A stretch of DNA of 58,428 bases from Xanthobacteraceae bacterium (GTDB lineage Bacteria > Pseudomonadota > Alphaproteobacteria > Rhizobiales > Xanthobacteraceae): NCBI GenBank assembly GCA_030037885.1, contig JASHPU010000182.1:1-58428 (forward strand), read 5' to 3'. Made by a program: the position numbers and the translations under genes. This document shows positions 55,821-58,428 of this stretch, piece by piece. Positions within the stretch are counted from its first letter, which is position 1, and each line of letters starts with the position of its first letter. A model generated the notes under the pieces. It was given only the letters and a program-made list of their open reading frames with translations. It was not told the origin of the DNA and did not search any database.

Positions 55821-57005
55821 TTAATGGCGCCGATTGCGGGTTGCTGGAAAATGACTGAGACCAGCCAGTCGATCTCGCGCTTGCGCCATTGTTCCTTTCG
55901 ACTTTGAGAAAGTGAATCGAAGTTTGTACCTCCCAATACCCTCGTCAGAATAAAACGCCGGCCAAGGCACCGCAGCGACGCCCACTTCCTTCATCAAGAA
56001 ATCGCAAAACGCGACCGAATCTTCGAACTGAAAGTTCGACATGTCAGCCAGCACATAGTATGCCCCCTGCGGCCGCCTGCAAATAAACCCAGCCTCCTCC
56101 AGCAAGGACACGAGGGCATCCCTCTTGCTTTGATAATGCTCAGTCAGCCAGTGGTAATACCTTTGATCGAATCCAAGGGCGGTAACGGCAGCGTCTTGAA
56201 GCGGCGTCGCGGCAGCAAGTGATAGGAAATCATGACAGCGGCGAATGGCCGCCGTGAGATCCGGAGGAGCAGCGGCGTAGCCGATTCTCCAACCGGTCAT
56301 GAAATAGGTCTTTGAGCAACTCGATACGACAATCCAATTGCTGCCAAACTGCTTGATGGATGCCAGACATACGTGGCGGCATCCATCAAAAACCATGTGC
56401 TCGTATACTTCATCCGAAATAGCAATTGCATTGTGTTTTTGGCAGAGACGGGCGATTACTTCGAGTTCAGAACTGTCAAACACCTTCCCGCTTGGGTTGT
56501 TCGGATTATTGACAATTATGGCTGCCGTACGATCGCTAAACGCATCGACCAGTCTGCTTTCGTCTATTTTAAGCGATTCGGGATGCAGCGGCACAAAGAC
56601 CGGCTTGGCTCGTGCGATCAGGACCTGCGCTCGGAAATTTTCGTAGGATGGCTCGAAAATGATTACTTCATCACCGGGCTCCAGTACCGCAAGCAAGCTG
56701 GCCATCATTGCCTCGGTAGCGCCGCAAGTGACTGTCACATTCTGTCGGCCGTCTAGCTGAAGACCGTAAAATCGGTTTAACTTTTCCGCTACTGCTTGCC
56801 GAAGAGCATCCGCTCCCCAGGTATCGGAATATTGATTCCAATTGTTTGAAATAGCTTCAATGGCAGCTTGTTTCAGTTCCGACGGTGTCTCGTCGTCCGG
56901 AGTACCTTGCGCGAGGTTGCAAGCTCGGTACTGGCGACTCCAAACGGTAGAGCGACGAATCACCGATTCGGTAAATTGTTGCGATAACGCACTAGGCCTT
57001 TTCAT
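55821..57005 (-). CDS. Class I/II PLP aminotransferase
   Basis: The 394-residue protein has LAQGTPDDETP near the start, TCGATEAMMASLLAVLEPGDEV, NNPNNPSGKVF, ISDEVYEHMVFDG and the PLP lysine in VVSSCSKTYFMTGWRIGYAAAP (near residue 233). This is the aspartate / kynurenine / aromatic aminotransferase clade, with the late FCDFLMKEVGVAAVPWPAFY substrate region and arginine in KLRFTF. It has lower GC content than the core genes. Together with the thioesterase and NRPS it probably supplies a building block for a peptide product. Confidence 0.88.
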   Translation of the reverse strand: MKRPSALSQQFTESVIRRSTVWSRQYRACNLAQGTPDDETPSELKQAAIEAISNNWNQYSDTWGADALRQAVAEKLNRFYGLQLDGRQNVTVTCGATEAMMASLLAVLEPGDEVIIFEPSYENFRAQVLIARAKPVFVPLHPESLKIDESRLVDAFSDRTAAIIVNNPNNPSGKVFDSSELEVIARLCQKHNAIAISDEVYEHMVFDGCRHVCLASIKQFGSNWIVVSSCSKTYFMTGWRIGYAAAPPDLTAAIRRCHDFLSLAAATPLQDAAVTALGFDQRYYHWLTEHYQSKRDALVSLLEEAGFICRRPQGAYYVLADMSNFQFEDSVAFCDFLMKEVGVAAVPWPAFYSDEGIGRYKLRFTFSKSKGTMAQARDRLAGLSHFPATRNRRH

Positions 57006-57089
57006 TGACCGCGAACTCCCGCGTCGCGCGGCTTTTGTGCCTGCAATAATCTGCGGCCTCGTTGACCGCCGCGCAAATCCGCACCACCG

Positions 57090-57920
57090 TTATTCTACCG
57101 GGTTGGACAGAATGTCCACCACCGTGCCTTGCAGCTTCCCGGTTTGGTCGCGAAGGAAGAAATGGTCGCCGTCAATGCTGCGTAACGCGAATCGCGCAGT
57201 GGTTTGTTTCTGCCACGCGCCCAGATCAACCTGTGACACGGACCGGTCGCGCGAGCCGCCGAGAGCCGCTATTGGGCAGGTCAGCGGCCTTTCCTCCTCG
57301 TAATCGTAGTTTGCGCATAACGCGAAGTCGGCTCTCAGCCCCAGAATCACGAGATCTCGTAATTCCCGATTCATGATCAGCAGGCCGGCATCACGCTTAT
57401 CGTGCAACTGCAAAATGAGTTCGCGATCCGAGATGGCATCGACTTTCAGATTGCTCGTCGGCCGCTGCGGAGCCGGCTGCGCCGCCACGATGAGACGATC
57501 CGGATGGCGACCTCCGCGCCGGCGCAACTCTCGCACCAGTTCAAACCCCAGCAGCGCCCCCATACTATGTCCATAGACGGCATAACGCTCGCCGAAAACC
57601 GTATTCAGATTGTCCACCAGCGCGCAGACGAGCGGACGTATCGCGGTGTACGGCCTTTCAAGCACGCGTGGACCGCGGCCCGGCAGCTGCACCGCAATTG
57701 TTTCAATCCAATCCGGCAAGCGCGAGGCCCAGTGTCGATAGGCGATGGCGCTGCCGCCGGCAAACGGCAAGCAGACAAGCCGCAAACGCGCTTGTGGTCG
57801 AGGCTCGAAGCGCATGGCCCAGTGCGCGCTCTGCGAATGCGGGCCAGCGGTGCTGTGGATCGTGACCGCCGTCAGGGCGTTTGGTTCATGGAGATAGTCG
57901 GCCGGGTCACTCGTTTTCAT
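57090..57920 (-). CDS. Type II thioesterase, NRPS-associated
   Basis: The 276-residue alpha/beta hydrolase has LRLVCLPFAGGSAIAYRHWASRLP, QLPGRGPRVLERPY, the nucleophile motif YGHSMGALLGFEL (Ser near residue 122), a catalytic aspartate region in AALGGSRDRSVS and the histidine in SIDGDHFFLRDQ. Such stand-alone thioesterases remove misloaded acyl groups from carrier domains of NRPS or PKS lines. It is divergent from the NRPS gene across 143 nt that probably hold both promoters, and follows the same direction as the aminotransferase 84 nt downstream. Confidence 0.92.
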   Translation of the reverse strand: MKTSDPADYLHEPNALTAVTIHSTAGPHSQSAHWAMRFEPRPQARLRLVCLPFAGGSAIAYRHWASRLPDWIETIAVQLPGRGPRVLERPYTAIRPLVCALVDNLNTVFGERYAVYGHSMGALLGFELVRELRRRGGRHPDRLIVAAQPAPQRPTSNLKVDAISDRELILQLHDKRDAGLLIMNRELRDLVILGLRADFALCANYDYEEERPLTCPIAALGGSRDRSVSQVDLGAWQKQTTARFALRSIDGDHFFLRDQTGKLQGTVVDILSNPVE

Positions 57921-58063
57921 TGGATATCAAGCTACGAACGAAAGCATGTCGTGTCAAACAATTTGATAGTGGGCCGACCCTTCACCGGCAATGTCGTCAC
58001 TTTGTGATTGCAAACAACAATGGCGCTAACTTAATCTCTCGATATTGTGGAGAGGGGACCATC

Positions 58064-58428
58064 ATGGGCCGGTATTACAGCGAAGGCGTCAGCCCTGAAC
58101 AGGGATTCGTGACGGGCGACCTCTCAGAATCCGCGTCCCGGATTGGGCGATCGGCGACGCCGGTTTCTCTCCCTCCTTTATCGTATGGGCAGGAGCGGCT
58201 GTGGTTTTTGGAGCAACTGCATCCTGGGGGCTCGGGTTACAGCATACCGCACGCGATCCGGCTGGCTGGGCATCTGGATGTAGCGGCGCTTGAGCGCAGC
58301 CTCGATGAGGTTCGCCGCCGACATGAGGTATTGCGGACGACGTTTGCGGTTTCCGGTGGCAGGCCCGTACAGGTGGTTTCGCCGCATTGGCAGGTGGCGC
58401 TTGAGCCGGTGGACCTCGGCGGATATGG
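58064..58428 (+). CDS. Non-ribosomal peptide synthetase, N-terminal condensation domain (partial)
   Basis: An open frame from ATG at 58064 runs to the window end. GGAGAGGGGACC lies just upstream. After about 35 residues the condensation domain begins: LPPLSYGQERLWFLEQLHPG (C1 motif), YSIPHAIRLAGHLDVAALE and RRHEVLRTTFAVSGGRPVQVV (C2 region). The C3 HHxxxDG motif and later domains lie beyond the window. A starter condensation domain suggests either lipo-initiation or a partner module elsewhere. Confidence 0.9.
   Translation, partial: MGRYYSEGVSPEQGFVTGDLSESASRIGRSATPVSLPPLSYGQERLWFLEQLHPGGSGYSIPHAIRLAGHLDVAALERSLDEVRRRHEVLRTTFAVSGGRPVQVVSPHWQVALEPVDLGGY

Noticed and set aside
55586..55936. 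116-codon minus-strand frame after the aminotransferase
   Set aside because: It overlaps the 3' end of the aminotransferase gene in another frame, has no ribosome-binding site and no recognisable domain.

Overview
The window is high-GC DNA with the gene order and protein types of a Rhizobiales alphaproteobacterium (Bradyrhizobium / Rhodopseudomonas / Pseudolabrys-like). The evidence is engB-argB, dapE-dapD, fmt-truA near def and rmuC, split pntA1-pntA2-pntB, a small aa3 oxidase subunit IV, and many dispersed palindromic repeats of the type common in that order. The species cannot be named from sequence alone.

Bases 1-42,300 are mostly core genome. They hold an SPW-repeat membrane protein (cut by the window edge), engB, an HdeD-type membrane protein, argB, an EamA transporter, a Tat-exported amidohydrolase, a pyrimidine 5'-nucleotidase, a very long fused 5-oxoprolinase (HyuA-HyuB) carrying three in-frame repeat insertions, an isochorismatase-type hydrolase, a double cupin protein and an orphan EutA. 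These are followed by a subtilase, a class A penicillin-binding protein, an AmpG-type permease, rmuC, def, fmt and truA, an oxygenase with a peroxiredoxin-like N-terminus, dapE, dapD, the pnt transhydrogenase, a Rieske oxygenase and an FAD dehydrogenase. Three toxin-antitoxin pairs (FitAB-, ParDE- and HicAB-type) lie among these genes between 26.0 and 33.7 kb. At least twelve palindromic repeat elements occupy the intergenic gaps of this part.

Bases 42,300-58,428 look accessory: I see none of those repeats, and part of the region is less GC-rich. A membrane protein and a GT2 glycosyltransferase are followed by a MocR-type regulator. After these comes a rightward block: a histidine-decarboxylase-like PLP enzyme, a three-histidine-box membrane desaturase/hydroxylase, a Cys/Met-metabolism PLP enzyme, a glutamine-synthetase-like ligase, an abnormal tRNA gene, a small Pro-codon-rich ORF and an arginyl-tRNA-synthetase paralogue. 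PhzF-like, aminotransferase and type II thioesterase genes follow on the other strand, and the window ends inside the first condensation domain of an NRPS.

The most remarkable part is 51,993-54,447. The tRNA has an Arg-type acceptor stem (G1-C72, G73, encoded CCA), a perfect UGG (proline, CCA-reading) anticodon arm and a 112-nt structured insertion in its D-loop, at the position where ArgRS normally reads its identity base. About 100 nt downstream, behind an essentially perfect Shine-Dalgarno sequence, is a 92-codon ORF in which 16 of 18 proline codons are CCA and none is CCG. The neighbouring synthetase gene has 14 CCG and no CCA among its 19 proline codons. That synthetase is an ArgRS homologue whose arginine-binding signature is altered. 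I infer a self-contained recoding module: the ArgRS paralogue charges the hybrid tRNA, probably with a non-standard amino acid made by the upstream enzymes, and the tRNA delivers it at CCA codons of the dedicated peptide. The sequence directly supports the tRNA fold, the codon bias and the synthetase homology. The amino acid and the function of the peptide are unknown.
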